Shown: piece by piece, positions 1 to 10,527 of the stretch | Numbering within the stretch: position 1 is the first letter of the stretch | Layout: each line of letters starts with the position of its first letter | Assembly (NCBI GenBank): GCA_947311845.1 | Contig: CAMZMU010000027.1 | Location: 71,026,932 to 71,090,931 of the forward strand | Direction: 5' to 3' | DNA from: Poa pratensis | Taxonomy: Eukaryota; Streptophyta; Magnoliopsida; Poales; Poaceae | Length of the DNA stretch: 64,000 nt | Made by a program: the position numbers and the translations under genes | Notes under the pieces: generated by a model | Seen by the model: the letters and a program-made list of their open reading frames with translations, nothing else | Databases searched by the model: none | What the model was told of the DNA's origin: nothing

Positions 1-840
1 CTAAACATGTCATGTTAGTAATAATCATATCATATTTTCCATCTCACATGAATGTTAAATTAACCTGAATAAATCGTATATATTTTGAACTTCTCTTTTT
101 ATAGTACAGTATATATTCCCTGACAGATTCAGCAACTGCATTGCTTTACTGCCAGATCATACAACATATGCTGGAGCTAGACCAAAATTTGTTCACATGT
201 CCAGTTCCAAGCAAGTCCTTATTGTTATTACGATGTATCCCAGTTTCTTAGCAAGTCAATGTAGGGAGTATCTCGCTGATTTCCATTAAAATTTCTCAAA
301 CATTGTGCAGCGGTTAAAAGTCAACTTCAAGAATTATAACTCAGTTTGGATCATGCAAATCAACATGCTTTGGATGATCATATAAATGACATCATGCAAC
401 TAATATTTGGCAATTCTCGCCGTGAACTTTGTGTTTCTTCGGATTGATTCTCACCATATTATGACTCGTGAGCTATTGTCGCTGCTCAGATTTTCAGAAG
501 CTATGTCATTGGCTGCCAACCTTCATTACCCAGTAAGCGGTTTCAGAGATATAGGACAAGTTTCTTATAATCAGTTCATTGGAATCCAAATGGGAGAAGA
601 ACTGGGTTGTGCATCTAGCATGTTGAAAATCTATCTAAGACAAACTCACATCAGTCAGTTGAATTTGGTGCGCTGATTTAGATGAGTCTTAAGATGATTC
701 CTGTAGTAAGTTTTATCGGAACCCATTTTGGTTACCTTTTTTGGGTCAAAATTTGAAAACATTGGTAGGTTGTTTTTTTAGCTCTAAGTCTGTTTATAAT
801 CATCAAAGTAGAAATAGAAGAAACGAAAATCACATGGCAT
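1..840 (+). other. 3'-flank remnant of FBD gene copy A
   Basis: This stretch holds no credible coding exon. Bases 1-480 match 16110-16600 closely (same order of the 'catgttagtaataatcatat' block and the 'ggatcatgcaaatcaacatg' block), and bases 583-815 match 38143-38400 ('tgggagaagaactgggttgt' and following). Those two regions flank the last exon of copies C and D of the FBD/LRR family, so this is the downstream flank of a fourth copy whose exons lie left of the window. The short ORFs in it are chance readings of a 3' flank. Similarity was judged by eye. Confidence 0.6.
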
Positions 841-918
841 GTACCACCAGTATAAGAATTATTTGTTCCATGCCGGAGGAAGCAATTTTGTCAATCCTTC
901 TGGTCAAGGACAAATACA

Positions 919-1077
919 GCCCGACAGTTCTATCACTGGAATGAGCATGGCCTGATGTTGGTGGACTGTAGACCCAATTATCTGTTGGCATTGCTCGATC
1001 TGTCTTTTTTTTGGTTGCAGATTTTGTTTTTTTGGTTGCCCGACAGTTCTTTTTTTTTTTGGCATTGCTCGATCTGT
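919..1077. repeat. short local direct duplication with poly-T runs
   Basis: Two motifs occur twice in the same order: 'gcccgacagttct' at 919-931 and 1038-1050, and 'ttggcattgctcgatctgt' at 985-1003 and 1059-1077. Runs of 8 to 10 T lie between. This is a small tandem duplication in non-coding DNA; no gene is seen between 840 and 1165. Confidence 0.7.
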
Positions 1078-1179
1078 GTTGGTTGTTCTTCTGTCACCTG
1101 TGTGCAAGATTACCGGTGGGAGGTCTTGTTTTGCCGCTACTTTACTGCTTGAACACCGGTGCTGGATTTGGACACAATC

Positions 1180-2214
1180 GAAGGAAAAACCGCTTCGCTC
1201 GCTCGTTCCGCTCGCCTCATCCTCCCCAGACCCCACTCCCTCCCACCGCCGGCGGCGGCGGCCCGCTTCTACCCGCACGCTTGGAGGAGTTTCTCGAGGA
1301 TTCGTGGGGAGCTTCCGGCACAGGCCGGATGGCGATGAGGCGGTGGCGTTGCTGCTTGGCAGCGGTGGGTATGGGCTTGGCCGGCGGCGCCCTCCAGGCC
1401 TAGATCTGGGCCCTTTGGGCCCGATCTGGGTAAGGGTGGGCTGGCTTGGGCTCCGTTCTGCTGGCTCCGGTTGGGCTGAAGAGCAGTTCGTAATGGCGAT
1501 GACGACTACGGCGGCCGTGTCTGATGCAGCGTGGCGGCGGGATCTTCACGGGCCCGATCTGGGGCCGGCCGGGCAGGGTGGCCTGGTGTGCTCCTGCTGC
1601 CACGTCCGGTCTACTACTGCCTTTGGCGGTGAAGGTTGTGCCCTCCCACGAGGCTGCGGTGTTGTCATCCACTATTTACGGCTCGTTCTTTCTGGTTCGG
1701 TCGGCCTCACAATGTTTGCCGTGGTGAGACATCGTGGATGGCTTCAACAAGCTTGTTGGCGTATGTTTGTGGACGGCGGGCTAGGTGGAGCTGACGGTTT
1801 GGCCGAGGTGTGGAGTGTCGGGGGTCGGGAGAAATCCCTTTTGGTTCTTACCGGCACCGACGTGGTGACGCCTCTGGCGCCGCCATCCTTCTTGAAGGGC
1901 TTCGGGTGTACCCCTGCCCCACTCCCATTCGTGTGCCAGGAGAAATCCTAAGATCAGTCCGGGCAGCAGCGTCGTCATGGTCGCATTCCTTTTTAAAAGT
2001 GTTGCTTGGTACGCGGCAATCCGGCGGCACAGAAGCATTGTTGGAATTCTCCAGTGGGCACAGCAGTTGCGGACGTCCGATCTAGCGTAGTTGACATTTT
2101 TCTTTTTCCTTTCTTTTGTTTTCCTTTTGGGCGTGATTGTGCTATTTTCCCCAGCGACCTCAGTTGTATCGGGTGATTGCTATATCAATATTGCGGGGCG
2201 CAAGTCCATTTCGA
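1180..2214 (+). mobile_element. non-coding LINE-mobilised retroposon, 1.04 kb
   Basis: The block is flanked by a perfect 15-bp direct repeat, gatttggacacaatc, at 1165-1179 and 2215-2229, which is what target-primed reverse transcription leaves behind. The body is GC-rich in its first 900 bases and T-rich after about 2090. It ends in 'tatcaatattgcggggcg' and 'caagtccatttcga', a layout (TTAATATA-like run, GCGGGGC-like box, short T-rich end) resembling the 3' end of plant LINEs and, loosely, the LINE at 16744 ('ttattaatttaaagctgggc' on its minus strand). No long domain-bearing frame is present; the overlapping ORFs on both strands follow from GC content. A 5'-complete non-autonomous retroposon or a LINE-derived pseudo-element both fit. 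The duplication is direct evidence; the LINE link is inference. Confidence 0.72.
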
Positions 2215-2229
2215 GATTTGGACACAATC

Positions 2230-2411
2230 ACCTATGTATTTGGATGCCCATGTAGAACAAACTTGGCGGATGAGGTTTCAGTGAAACTAGAAACAAGCAC
2301 GATGAGGTTTCTTACTCGACCCACCTGCCATGTATTGCCCTTTTTTTTTGTTCAGGGGCACACTACCAGTTCGTGCCAAATTGAAATATCTCTTAGAGTA
2401 ATTTTTAGCTA
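2230..2411. other. unassigned spacer
   Basis: Non-coding sequence between the retroposon and the Helitron-like insertion. No gene, hairpin or repeat was recognised apart from a run of T at about 2340-2349. Confidence 0.5.
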
Positions 2412-5096
2412 CTAGTAATGGTGCACGTGCAATGCACGTGCTGAATAATATAATATTTCCACATAAGAAAGTAAAAACTAATTTGATTCAAATTACTGAA
2501 GCCATTGAAAATTGAGGTTGAAAAGTAAAACAACAAAAACATTGATTTCCATGGCTTCAAATCAACACAATGTCTCTGGGCCTGTTTTGTGTGGTTCATA
2601 AAATGGACAATACAGTTTAAAATTTTCTCACTGATAAAACGACTGGGAAGCAAATAGCGGGGCTTGTTTTGCCATTGAACTATTGCAGATAAATCAGATC
2701 AAGGCAACACATATATGTACTTAGTTTGGTCAGGACAAAGGTATGAACAGATAGGTGTTTAACCAGAGTTGCATAATAGCAGATCGTGTATGGATAATTA
2801 GAAAAATATATATTGCTGGAATATTTTACAAATAGAGAGGATTCTTCTTCGTTAGTGTACATGACTTGCTCCTCAACTACCACTGACTTAGCCCCTGTGT
2901 TAGCTGCCTACGTCTCCCTCCTGGGTGTGTACTACATGTACTAACAGGATGGTTAATACACTGTGCTGCAAGCATCTATTCAACTCACAGAGGAATATAT
3001 TAGCCCGAACCATTAGTGCTCACTGAATTTCCTTAAAAAACAGTCGAAGCCTTTCAAGCTGCAAAAGATGAAACCACATCGGTGAATCACAACTCTGTTA
3101 TTTATAAATAAGGAAGAATCATATTTCTTCACCATCCGAGCATGCAAATCATCATTGCGATCATGTGTAGCTGAACTAACAAAAGAAACTATGTCCATCT
3201 ACACAACCAATCTCCAATGACAGCATCTTTAGAAGAGGGGGCAATCAACTGCATTTATACACAGCAAAAATTAGACCAAAATTAGCAAATTAGATTACCG
3301 AAACATAACTTATATGCCAATAAAAATTGACTACTGAAATGTGAGGCAAGTTTTTGTAAAAGGAAAGGTTAGTACGACACAAGTCAGATCACCACTATAT
3401 GTACGCAGGTAGAGCTAACTTGAAGGCAATTAGATCAGATGAAACATTGCAAAAATCAAGCAAATATGGAGAAGCAATTATATGTGTCAAACTATCCACC
3501 ATTTACCTCTAAACAAATATATTTCAACCACATAATGTGCTATCACTGTAATGTCAAAAAAGGAATATACTGATCAGTACTCTTTTATTCAGTTATACAT
3601 GGTGAACCAGAAAGGCTTCATCATCTACCTACAAAATGAGATCATGAACTCTATCTTGTATGCTCAAGAAACATTTATCTTGATCCTCTGCCTGGTTGAT
3701 ATTGAAATACATAATGGGTGCCAGAGTGTTGTCAGCCATTCAAATAAAATATGCAGTGGCTGCCTGGAATTTACCATTTCTAAAAATGCACTATGTGACA
3801 GTGTACACAAACAATTCAAAAGGACAGGATCGTGCAAAGTAGAGTGAGAAGAGTACCCAAGTTTCTTCCAGATTAAATAATTCAGATAACAACCCGTGAT
3901 TAAATAGATGAACCAATAAAGCAAAATGACAGCGAAGTTCTTCCTGATTAAACAGATGAACGATTTGTAAGAGAGCGAAGTGGTAGGATATTTCCAAATC
4001 ATCTTATATATGAACTAAAGTTGAACCTTGTATCAACCGAGGCTGCTATCAATTGAAGCCACATGGATCAAGTTGTAAACACCGAACCTGTGGCTGCGGG
4101 ACACTCACATGGTGAGTCGAGGATGGGCGACCAGGGCAACGACGGTGGCGAGACCCTGTCGTCGAGCAGGATGTGTTTCCGGCGACGTTGAGGTGCAGGA
4201 ACGGGACCACCGGCGGCGGCCGGGCGTGTGGTCGCTGGCATGCGGGACACGGGCGAAGCAGGACACCGCCACAGATTCTGCTCCTCCGGCGAAGCGGCCC
4301 TGCTACCCCACCGCTGCCCGCCCACTCCTAAAATCACGAGCAATAAAACATGAGCTTCGAAATATACATTACAATGGTCAGCACTGTTTACTCCTAAAAT
4401 CATTTCATAACCCCAAGTGCAAATAATTACCCTGGTTTTTTTACAGAGACTGTAGAGGTTGCGACAGAATTTCCATTCACAATCAAATTCGCTGAAAACA
4501 TGTACGGTCGCAATATGAAATTCAAATACCTTCGTGAGCTGCAGCCAGAGCAGTGCCGATGGCGACGGCGGCGGGCGGGGCAGTGCGGAGGGGCCGTCGT
4601 AAGCGGCAGTGCGACAGCGGCGGCCGGCAGGGCAGTGCGGAGGCGGCGGCCTACCCGGCAATGCGACGGCGGCTGGGCGGTGGGATGGCCGACGGGGCAG
4701 TGCGACGGCGGACGGAGGTGGGCTGGAGGACGGGGCAGTGCGACGGCGACCGGGCGGCGACCGTCTGCGGTGGCCTCGTTCTCCCGCGTGGAGGAGTGCG
4801 GGCGGCAAGCGGCGGAGCGGGAGGCGGCGACCGGCTGCGGTGGCCTCGTCCTCCCGCGTGGAGGAGTGCAGGCGGCGGACGGTGTACGGCGATGGCAGTT
4901 TGAGGACAGCTTCGGTGTTGGGGAGAGAATCCAGGAGGCGTCGTGGGTGGATTTGTTTGGAAATAATTGATTAGCGATGCGCTCCGCTCTGCTCTGCCGC
5001 GCAAATCACAGTTTAGTTTTAGGTCGTTGGATTAGAGGTTAAACGTACAGAATTAGTTGGATCTGCCATCTCTGTGCCTTTTTATATTAGTGGTGA
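2412..5096 (-). mobile_element. non-autonomous Helitron-like insertion
   Basis: On the minus strand the right end starts with TC (5096-5095) after an A, and the left end finishes with CTAG (2415-2412) before a T, so the insertion sits between A and T as Helitrons do. Seven bases inside the CTAG is a perfect hairpin: 8-bp arms gcacgtgc at 2423-2430 and 2434-2441 with a 3-base loop. These are the three structural marks of a Helitron. No Rep/helicase reading frame is visible, so the element would be non-autonomous. It holds AT-rich sequence at 2445-4080, then a GC-rich block near 4080-4330 and another at 4540-4880 that may be captured gene pieces. Boundaries rest on structure only, without an empty-site comparison. 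Confidence 0.6.
4540..4880. repeat. GC-rich imperfect repeat block inside Helitron
   Basis: A run of variants of 'gcagtgcgacggcgg' fills 4550-4745. A 50-base unit is then repeated at 4757-4806 and 4827-4876 with about three changes; both copies contain 'ctcccgcgtggaggagtgc'. Arg/Gly/Ala-rich ORFs overlap here in several frames on both strands, which is what such repeats produce, so none is called as a gene. It could be a captured and expanded piece of a GC-rich grass exon. Confidence 0.6.
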
Positions 5097-5777
5097 TAAC
5101 TTCCATTTCAGGACTGGCTGATTGTTCGAATCAGCCGGTTCTTCAAACTCAATACGATGCTCTCCAAACCATAATCGCTTTCTGTCCAAACCAGCTGTAA
5201 CGTTTTCTTTCGGATTTTTGGGCAGCCTCGTGACACTAGCTTAGCCCTTGTTTTTAACGTGGTCTACTAAACTACAAATACAAATGGTTTTCAAAAAGAA
5301 TAGAAAAGTTAGTACTACAAGATATAGATAACGCGTACTTCAGTTCAGATTGGAAACAGCGCGCTGCACAACAATAAGCTACTAGCTAAGTTTAAACAAA
5401 CGCTGATATTTTAATCTCAGTCCGCACAAAATTCGTATAGGATTCAAATTTTGGTATAAACTTGTCGGGCTTCGGTCAATAAAATTCCAATGCCAGGCCG
5501 CATCATCCCGGCCTCTGAGCCCAGGCAGAGCCCCAGCCGCATCGTGCCCACCAAGACGAGCAACATACTGGCTGCATGCCGTATGCTGCCGTCGCCGCTC
5601 TTCGTTTCCGATCAGCCTCCAACCTAGCATCTCGCTATCGCGGCGGCGCGTCCAGCCGCCCCTAGTGCTCCGTTCCGGCGTCCCGTTCCACACCGCCGCC
5701 TCCGTGCTGGCATTGGAACGGAAACGGGTCATAGCGGCGCTAAAATTCCTCCCATCACTATGAGGGAGGAGGCGACG
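5097..5777. other. upstream region of FBD copy B
   Basis: From about 5540 the sequence is GC-rich and resembles the upstream part of copy C: 'ctgccgtcgccgctcttc' occurs at both 5586 and 8071, and 'cggcggcgcgtcca' at both 5640 and 8134. It is therefore the 5' flank of copy B. Bases 5097-5540 contain nothing recognisable. Confidence 0.5.
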
Positions 5778-7062
5778 ATGGATGGAGGACCTGCGGCCGC
5801 ACCTAAGAGGCGCGCATCCGACGGAGCCGCCGCATGCAGGTCGCGGATGGAGGACCTGGTTCCGTTCCCTATCCCTCGCCAACCTTCAGGAGCTCGACAT
5901 TGGCTTCCAGCCTTTGGACAATACATATAAGAAGCTTCACCCGCTGCCACCATCGGTGCTTCTCTGCGCGTCAACCCTTGTCGTTGCCAGAATCTCCTTA
6001 TGTGTTTTCCGAAACGCCATCCCTCCTTCACTGAGTTTTCCCTCGCTCAAGCAACTCAGTCTAGGGCGTGTAACGATCTCAGAGGGTGTCCTCCATAGGC
6101 TTCTATCTAGTTGCCATGTCTTGGAGTCACTACATCTAGAGAGCATTGGTGATGTGGGTTGCTTCCACATTAGCTCGCCAACTCTTAGGAGCGTGGGCCT
6201 CGGCAATTGTTTTTTGATCCAAGGAGAACTGATCATCGAGGATGCCCCTTGCCTTGAAAGGTTGCTACTGCCTTGTCCGGATGGAGGTAGAGATACTATT
6301 CGTGTAATTAGGGCACCTAAACTGAAAATATTGGACCACTTGTCACCTCGCATCTCTGAACTTGTGATTGCAAAGCTAGTCTTCAAGGTAGCAACAAGGA
6401 CTCTTTCTCTTAATTCTTCCATACCACATTGTTATGCGTAAATTTTTTTATATGTCAATTGTTTTCTTCAGAGTTTAACCCCAGCCACGTTGAATGACAC
6501 GATAAGCACCGTGAAGATTTTGTCACTCGAGTTTTGTGTCCTTCACTTGTATGATGTTGTTGACGTCTTAAGTTGTTTCTCGTGCTTGCAAAAGTTATAT
6601 GTCACTGTGAGTTTTCGTCTTTATTTAAATGTCAAATTGATATCTGATTTGTTTGACATGTGATATAGTCTAGGTAGGAATTGCTCTAATATTTTTCTCT
6701 TCCTTTTTTTCCCAGCGAAGTAAACTCTTAGATATATCTAAGAAAGAAAACGTGCGTCTATATGACCCAACAGATCCAGTCAAATGCATGAGACACATCT
6801 ATAAGAACTAGTGTTGAAGAATTACGAGGGTGGTGAGCAAGATGTTTTGTTTGCCAAGTTCTTTGTTTTGAACGCAAAAGTGCTAAAGAAAATCAAATTT
6901 GGAGTCCATGAGATGATCAGCAAAGAGTGGGTGGCTGATCAATACAGGCTACTAGAAGTGGGAACTAGAGCTTCTCGAGACGCACAATTGGAATTCATAT
7001 GCAGTGATTGGAAGTGGTTGGATGCCCATAATTTGTCAATAGCGGATCCCTTCGTCTGTTAA
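5778..7062 (+). pseudogene. FBD/LRR F-box-like gene, copy B (decayed, F-box missing)
   Basis: This is a relic of a grass F-box/LRR/FBD gene; intact members are SCF ubiquitin-ligase substrate receptors. ATG at 5778 opens a typical family N-terminus (MDGGPAAAPKRRASDGAAAC) but the F-box that should follow is absent and the frame shifts into the LRR part (readable from 5830 to 6387, with 'LHRLLSSCHVLESLHLESIG' and 'RSVGLGNCFLIQGELIIEDA'). Canonical splice sites bound exon 1 (to 6387), exon 2 (6472-6606) and exon 3 (6716-7062). Exon 3 encodes the FBD region (KFFVLNAKVLKKIKFGV), but near 6787 it has lost one base relative to copy C and it has a TAA in the restored frame. F-box loss, at least two frameshifts and a stop make it a pseudogene. 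Upstream and downstream flanks match copy C. Confidence 0.8.
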
Positions 7063-8065
7063 TTTTTTTATGGAGTAGACGCTCTTTCGCAAGTAGCACC
7101 CCGATGATTTTTGAATGTCTAATCCCATTGATTTCACATCTGAAGAATTTAATGTCTTTTGCTTATTCTGTAGAAATGGTAAATTGCGCTGTCTTCCGTC
7201 CAATCCTTAAATTGGACATGCCTCAGGCTGCTCCACTTATGTAATGTTCATGCAAAAATAGTTTACTGCCACAAGTAGTAACTAGGAATGTAATGTAGTT
7301 AAACTGAGCAGCAAACTTCTGTTGCAGTGTCTTTTGTCGGAGAAATATGGATGCTACTTAGGTTGATACAGGTTCAGTCTGGCATGCAATGCTTGCATTG
7401 GAAAGTTGCTTCTGTTTCAATCAGCAATTCATGCTTGTGTTGGAATAACAATTATCCTTTTCTTACACCAGAGTATGTGACGTTTAAGTGCTGCTATTTT
7501 TCTTTGTTGAGAAAGGATGATCTGGTATTTTTAATATATGTATTTGCCTTGGTCCTTATCCTAGCTGTAGTTTACAAAATATGCACCTACAACTTTCAGT
7601 GTTATTTTCCGAAGTGCATCAAACATCGGTTACTTTCCTTAAAACTGAAACCAACTTCAGAATCAGCTCAAAATATACTTTTCTCTCAAACATGGATGGG
7701 TGCGTATCAATTTCCTTGAGAAGAAAGCATAAAGAAAGCAGGAGCTACTAAGTTTACAAAGGTATACAATTAAACCTGCGCCTGCCGCCGACGAGGTTGA
7801 AAAAGGAAAATACGATCATCCACACACCCAACAAACAGTCGCCCTGGTGTCGTGTGAGGAGGTGCCGCATACTTCATGCGGCAAGGAGAATACAAAGTAT
7901 AAATGTAAAATTGATATTTAGCACGTTCGCCGGATATACGATTGGCTACACCCGGATGTTTTTTCAGATTCTGTTGACACTTGTAAATAAGATTTTCGAA
8001 TTTTTTAATTGTAGGGAGCGAGCTCTGAGCCAAAAATCTCTGAATTCGGTAAAAGAACAGCGCTT
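7063..8065. other. spacer: 3' flank of copy B and 5' flank of copy C
   Basis: Bases 7080-7600 match the 3' flank of copy C at about 15690-16100 in scattered blocks (for example 'tatgtatttgccttggtcct' at 7538 and 16080). Bases 7600-8065 show no recognisable feature. The 130-codon ORF at 7327-7719 lies in this 3' flank and is not called. Confidence 0.5.
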
Positions 8066-8285
8066 GCAAACTGCTGCCGTCGCCGCTCTTCATTTCCAAA
8101 TCTCATTCCCAGCAAGCTTCTCCATGCATGTCACGGCGGCGCGTCCAACCCTAGCCAGCCCTCCATCCCGGCTCCCTGCATCCCCGTTCCATTCTCCAGC
8201 AGCCTCACCACCGTAGCAAATCGAAGCCACGGTGAAGCTAAACCCCCAAATCCGCCATCCCTAGCGCAAATCACCGTCTCTCCGG
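8066..8285 (+). pseudogene. 5' part of FBD copy C, cut off by Gypsy-1
   Basis: GC-rich sequence related to the 5' flank of copy B. It stops exactly where the Gypsy-1 LTR begins and resumes at 14352 after the TCCGG target duplication. Reading across the insertion gives no F-box coding sequence between this stretch and the LRR exon, so the F-box was already missing before Gypsy-1 arrived. It is probably promoter and leader of copy C. Confidence 0.55.
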
Positions 8286-8701
8286 TGTCAGGACCCTTGT
8301 CACATCTCTGAAGAATTTCGAAGCAGTGGTGTCGACAGCCTCAGCTCCGTCAGATAACAGACGGCCAGGATTGCTTCTTACTGCTTCGGCTGTCATCCAA
8401 CGGTCCTGAGTGTTCTTCTTCAAAGCCGACAACCATTTGTAATTCACGCCTTAATGGCAGCCTAAACTCTGTAATGGCGTTTAGCCTAAACATCTTTAGC
8501 GTGACCCTGTCTTGTGGTATAAAAGGCAGGGGAGGGTGGCTGGGAGGCACGCTATGGAAGAAACCCTTACTTTTTCAGTTCTTGTTCTTGTTCTACTTTT
8601 CCTGCACTTTTACCATGTCTTAGTTGTAGATCTGAGCACCGGCTCCATTCCTTCTTCTTCCTCCCGATCTTGAGCTTGTCCATGGCCTTAGGGTCCTGAC
8701 A
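8286..8701 (+). repeat. Gypsy-1 5' LTR
   Basis: Starts TGTCAGGACC and ends GGTCCTGACA, giving a 10-bp terminal inverted repeat. A TATA box (TATAAAA, 8518-8524) sits about 230 bases in, marking the U3/R region that drives the genomic RNA. It differs from the 3' LTR at about five positions. Confidence 0.95.
8518..8524 (+). promoter_or_regulatory. TATA box in Gypsy-1 5' LTR
   Basis: TATAAAA followed by ggcaggggag. The same box is at 14168-14174 in the 3' LTR. The position inside the LTR and identity in both copies support promoter use. Confidence 0.7.
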
Positions 8702-8705
8702 AAAG

Positions 8706-8717
8706 TGGTATCAGAGC
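8706..8717 (+). other. Gypsy-1 primer binding site
   Basis: TGGTATCAGAGC begins four bases after the LTR end and is complementary to the 3' end of plant initiator-Met tRNA, the usual minus-strand primer for many Ty3/gypsy elements. Confidence 0.9.
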
Positions 8718-8904
8718 AATCGGTCCCGTGCACCGTTGTCCCTCCCTTCCCAAACCCCAACTACCCAAAACCTCCAAAAAAACAACCACCCCGAAGCAGA
8801 GTTCTTCATCGATCCCCAAAAGATTCCACCTTTCTACACCACGCGGTTCCTAGTCGCTCCGATCTAGCGGTAAAATTCCGTCGCGGCGAGCTCTCTGCTT
8901 TCCG

Positions 8905-10527
8905 ATGACGGGAGCACCCAGGCGGAGTCGCTCACGGTCGCGGGACACAGCGGCGGCCGACGCGGAAAAGGCCGATGAACAGGCTAGGGCGGCGGCGGAC
9001 GTTCAACAACAAGAGATAGTGCGGATCCAGGAAAATATTCCTGGCGAGATCCTGCACCTCCACAGCCGCATGGATCTGCTGCAGGAGAACAACGACGCCG
9101 AGTTCAACAGCATCCATGATCGCTTCGAGAAGCTCGAGGAAATGATACAGTCCGGATTCGCCTCTCTGGGACTCTACAACAAGAACAACGAGTTGTCAGG
9201 GTTGACGAACTCTGAAGGTACGGCCCAAGCTCACACCTTTGTCACCCCACCACCTGTTGTATCGCACGCCTTGTCGCCGATCCTTGAACAGGAAACTCCA
9301 GCAAATTCAGCCGTGCCGCCGGCAAGTTCAGCAACAGCAACAACCATGCCGCCTGCAACAACCCTCCCTTCCGCACCACAATTGGGCGTCCTACCTTCCA
9401 ACAAGCTTCCCCACCCACAATTCCCACTTTCTGCACCACAAGCCACCTCCTTTTCGACACCAATTCTCACAACTTCCACCATCACCACCTTACCACAAGC
9501 ACAACACCAATATACTCAGCACACAACTCCCAATTCACAGCCACAATACTATTCCCCACAGCAAACTCAATACCCAAACCAACACCCACAAACTTCTCAC
9601 AACAACTACACTCAGCCACCACCACAGCAATATCCATATCAATACCCTTCAGTTCCACCACCTACAAACAACAATCAGTACCAACACCATGATCCACACA
9701 TCAGAACACCACATGTCGAGTTACCTCTGTTCACGGGAGAAGCACCAAGATCTTGGCTTTTGGAATGCGAAGACATTTTCAATCTGGTTCAGATTCCTTA
9801 CGACAAGAGAGTACAGTGGGGTATTGCTCACATCCGAGGTCAGGCCAAGACCTGGCTTAGCAGTTCAGGGTTAAATTTGCAACACATCAGTTGGAATGAG
9901 CTGGGCAGAGCTCTCATTGACAGATTTCCTGACTTGCAAGCAACTGATCCAATGGAACAACTTCAAGTGCTGAAACAAAATACTTCAGTGAATGTGTACA
10001 TTGACAGCTATGAGGCTTGGATGCAACAGATGAAACGTGAAAGGCCTTATCTCCCACAAGATTTTTTCATTGACAGATTTGTTGGTGGACTGAAAGATGG
10101 CATCAAACACTCTGTGCAATGTCAGTTCCCAGCTACAATGCTCAAGGCTTATTGGTTTGCTAGGAAATATGAAATGGCTTATCTGGCAAATAGACCACGA
10201 GCAGCACCAGTAGCTCCTGCCCCAAGAGGTGTCATTCCTCAACGTTTCATTCCTCCACGAGACAATAGAAACAGAGGTCTGAATGACAGAAACAGGGAAC
10301 CCAAAAAATGCTGGTATTGTCCTGAAAATTGGACATTGGGACACAGATGTCCAGTGATGCAGAGAACTCTGAATGCAATTGAAATGCAATTTCATCATGA
10401 AGATGATACCCAGGAAGATGTACCACAACAAGCTGAATTTCCAATAGAACAACAACTTCCTCCTGAACCAAGAAACCCTCCTGAGGAACCAGAGCAACCA
10501 GCTGAAATCAATATGATGCACCTGTGA
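8905..10527 (+). CDS. gag: Gypsy-1 gag polyprotein
   Basis: A 540-residue Gag that would form the virus-like particle. The N-terminus is Ser/Arg-rich (RRSRSRSRD) followed by a heptad-rich segment (residues 40-95). A low-complexity Pro/Gln/Thr/Asn linker spans about residues 115-270. The retrotransposon Gag (capsid) domain is at about 275-430 ('RSWLLECEDIF', 'WGIAHIRGQAKTWL', 'FIDRFVGGLKDGIKHSV'). A non-canonical zinc finger, CWYCPENWTLGHRC (10309-10350), has CX2C then X7HXC spacing instead of CX2CX4HX4C. The ORF ends in TGA at 10525, in the same frame as pol, which is open immediately downstream. The start is the first ATG after the leader with a long frame. Confidence 0.9.
   Translation: MTGAPRRSRSRSRDTAAADAEKADEQARAAADVQQQEIVRIQENIPGEILHLHSRMDLLQENNDAEFNSIHDRFEKLEEMIQSGFASLGLYNKNNELSGLTNSEGTAQAHTFVTPPPVVSHALSPILEQETPANSAVPPASSATATTMPPATTLPSAPQLGVLPSNKLPHPQFPLSAPQATSFSTPILTTSTITTLPQAQHQYTQHTTPNSQPQYYSPQQTQYPNQHPQTSHNNYTQPPPQQYPYQYPSVPPPTNNNQYQHHDPHIRTPHVELPLFTGEAPRSWLLECEDIFNLVQIPYDKRVQWGIAHIRGQAKTWLSSSGLNLQHISWNELGRALIDRFPDLQATDPMEQLQVLKQNTSVNVYIDSYEAWMQQMKRERPYLPQDFFIDRFVGGLKDGIKHSVQCQFPATMLKAYWFARKYEMAYLANRPRAAPVAPAPRGVIPQRFIPPRDNRNRGLNDRNREPKKCWYCPENWTLGHRCPVMQRTLNAIEMQFHHEDDTQEDVPQQAEFPIEQQLPPEPRNPPEEPEQPAEINMMHL

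Noticed and set aside
1076..1951. 291-codon plus-strand ORF in GC-rich DNA
   Set aside because: Crosses the retroposon boundary at 1180, overlaps ORFs in four other frames, and shows no domain; explained by GC composition.
4068..4808. 246-codon minus-strand ORF in the Helitron
   Set aside because: Pro/Arg-rich repeats at one end and unrelated sequence at the other; no recognisable domain, and the repeats give ORFs in every frame.
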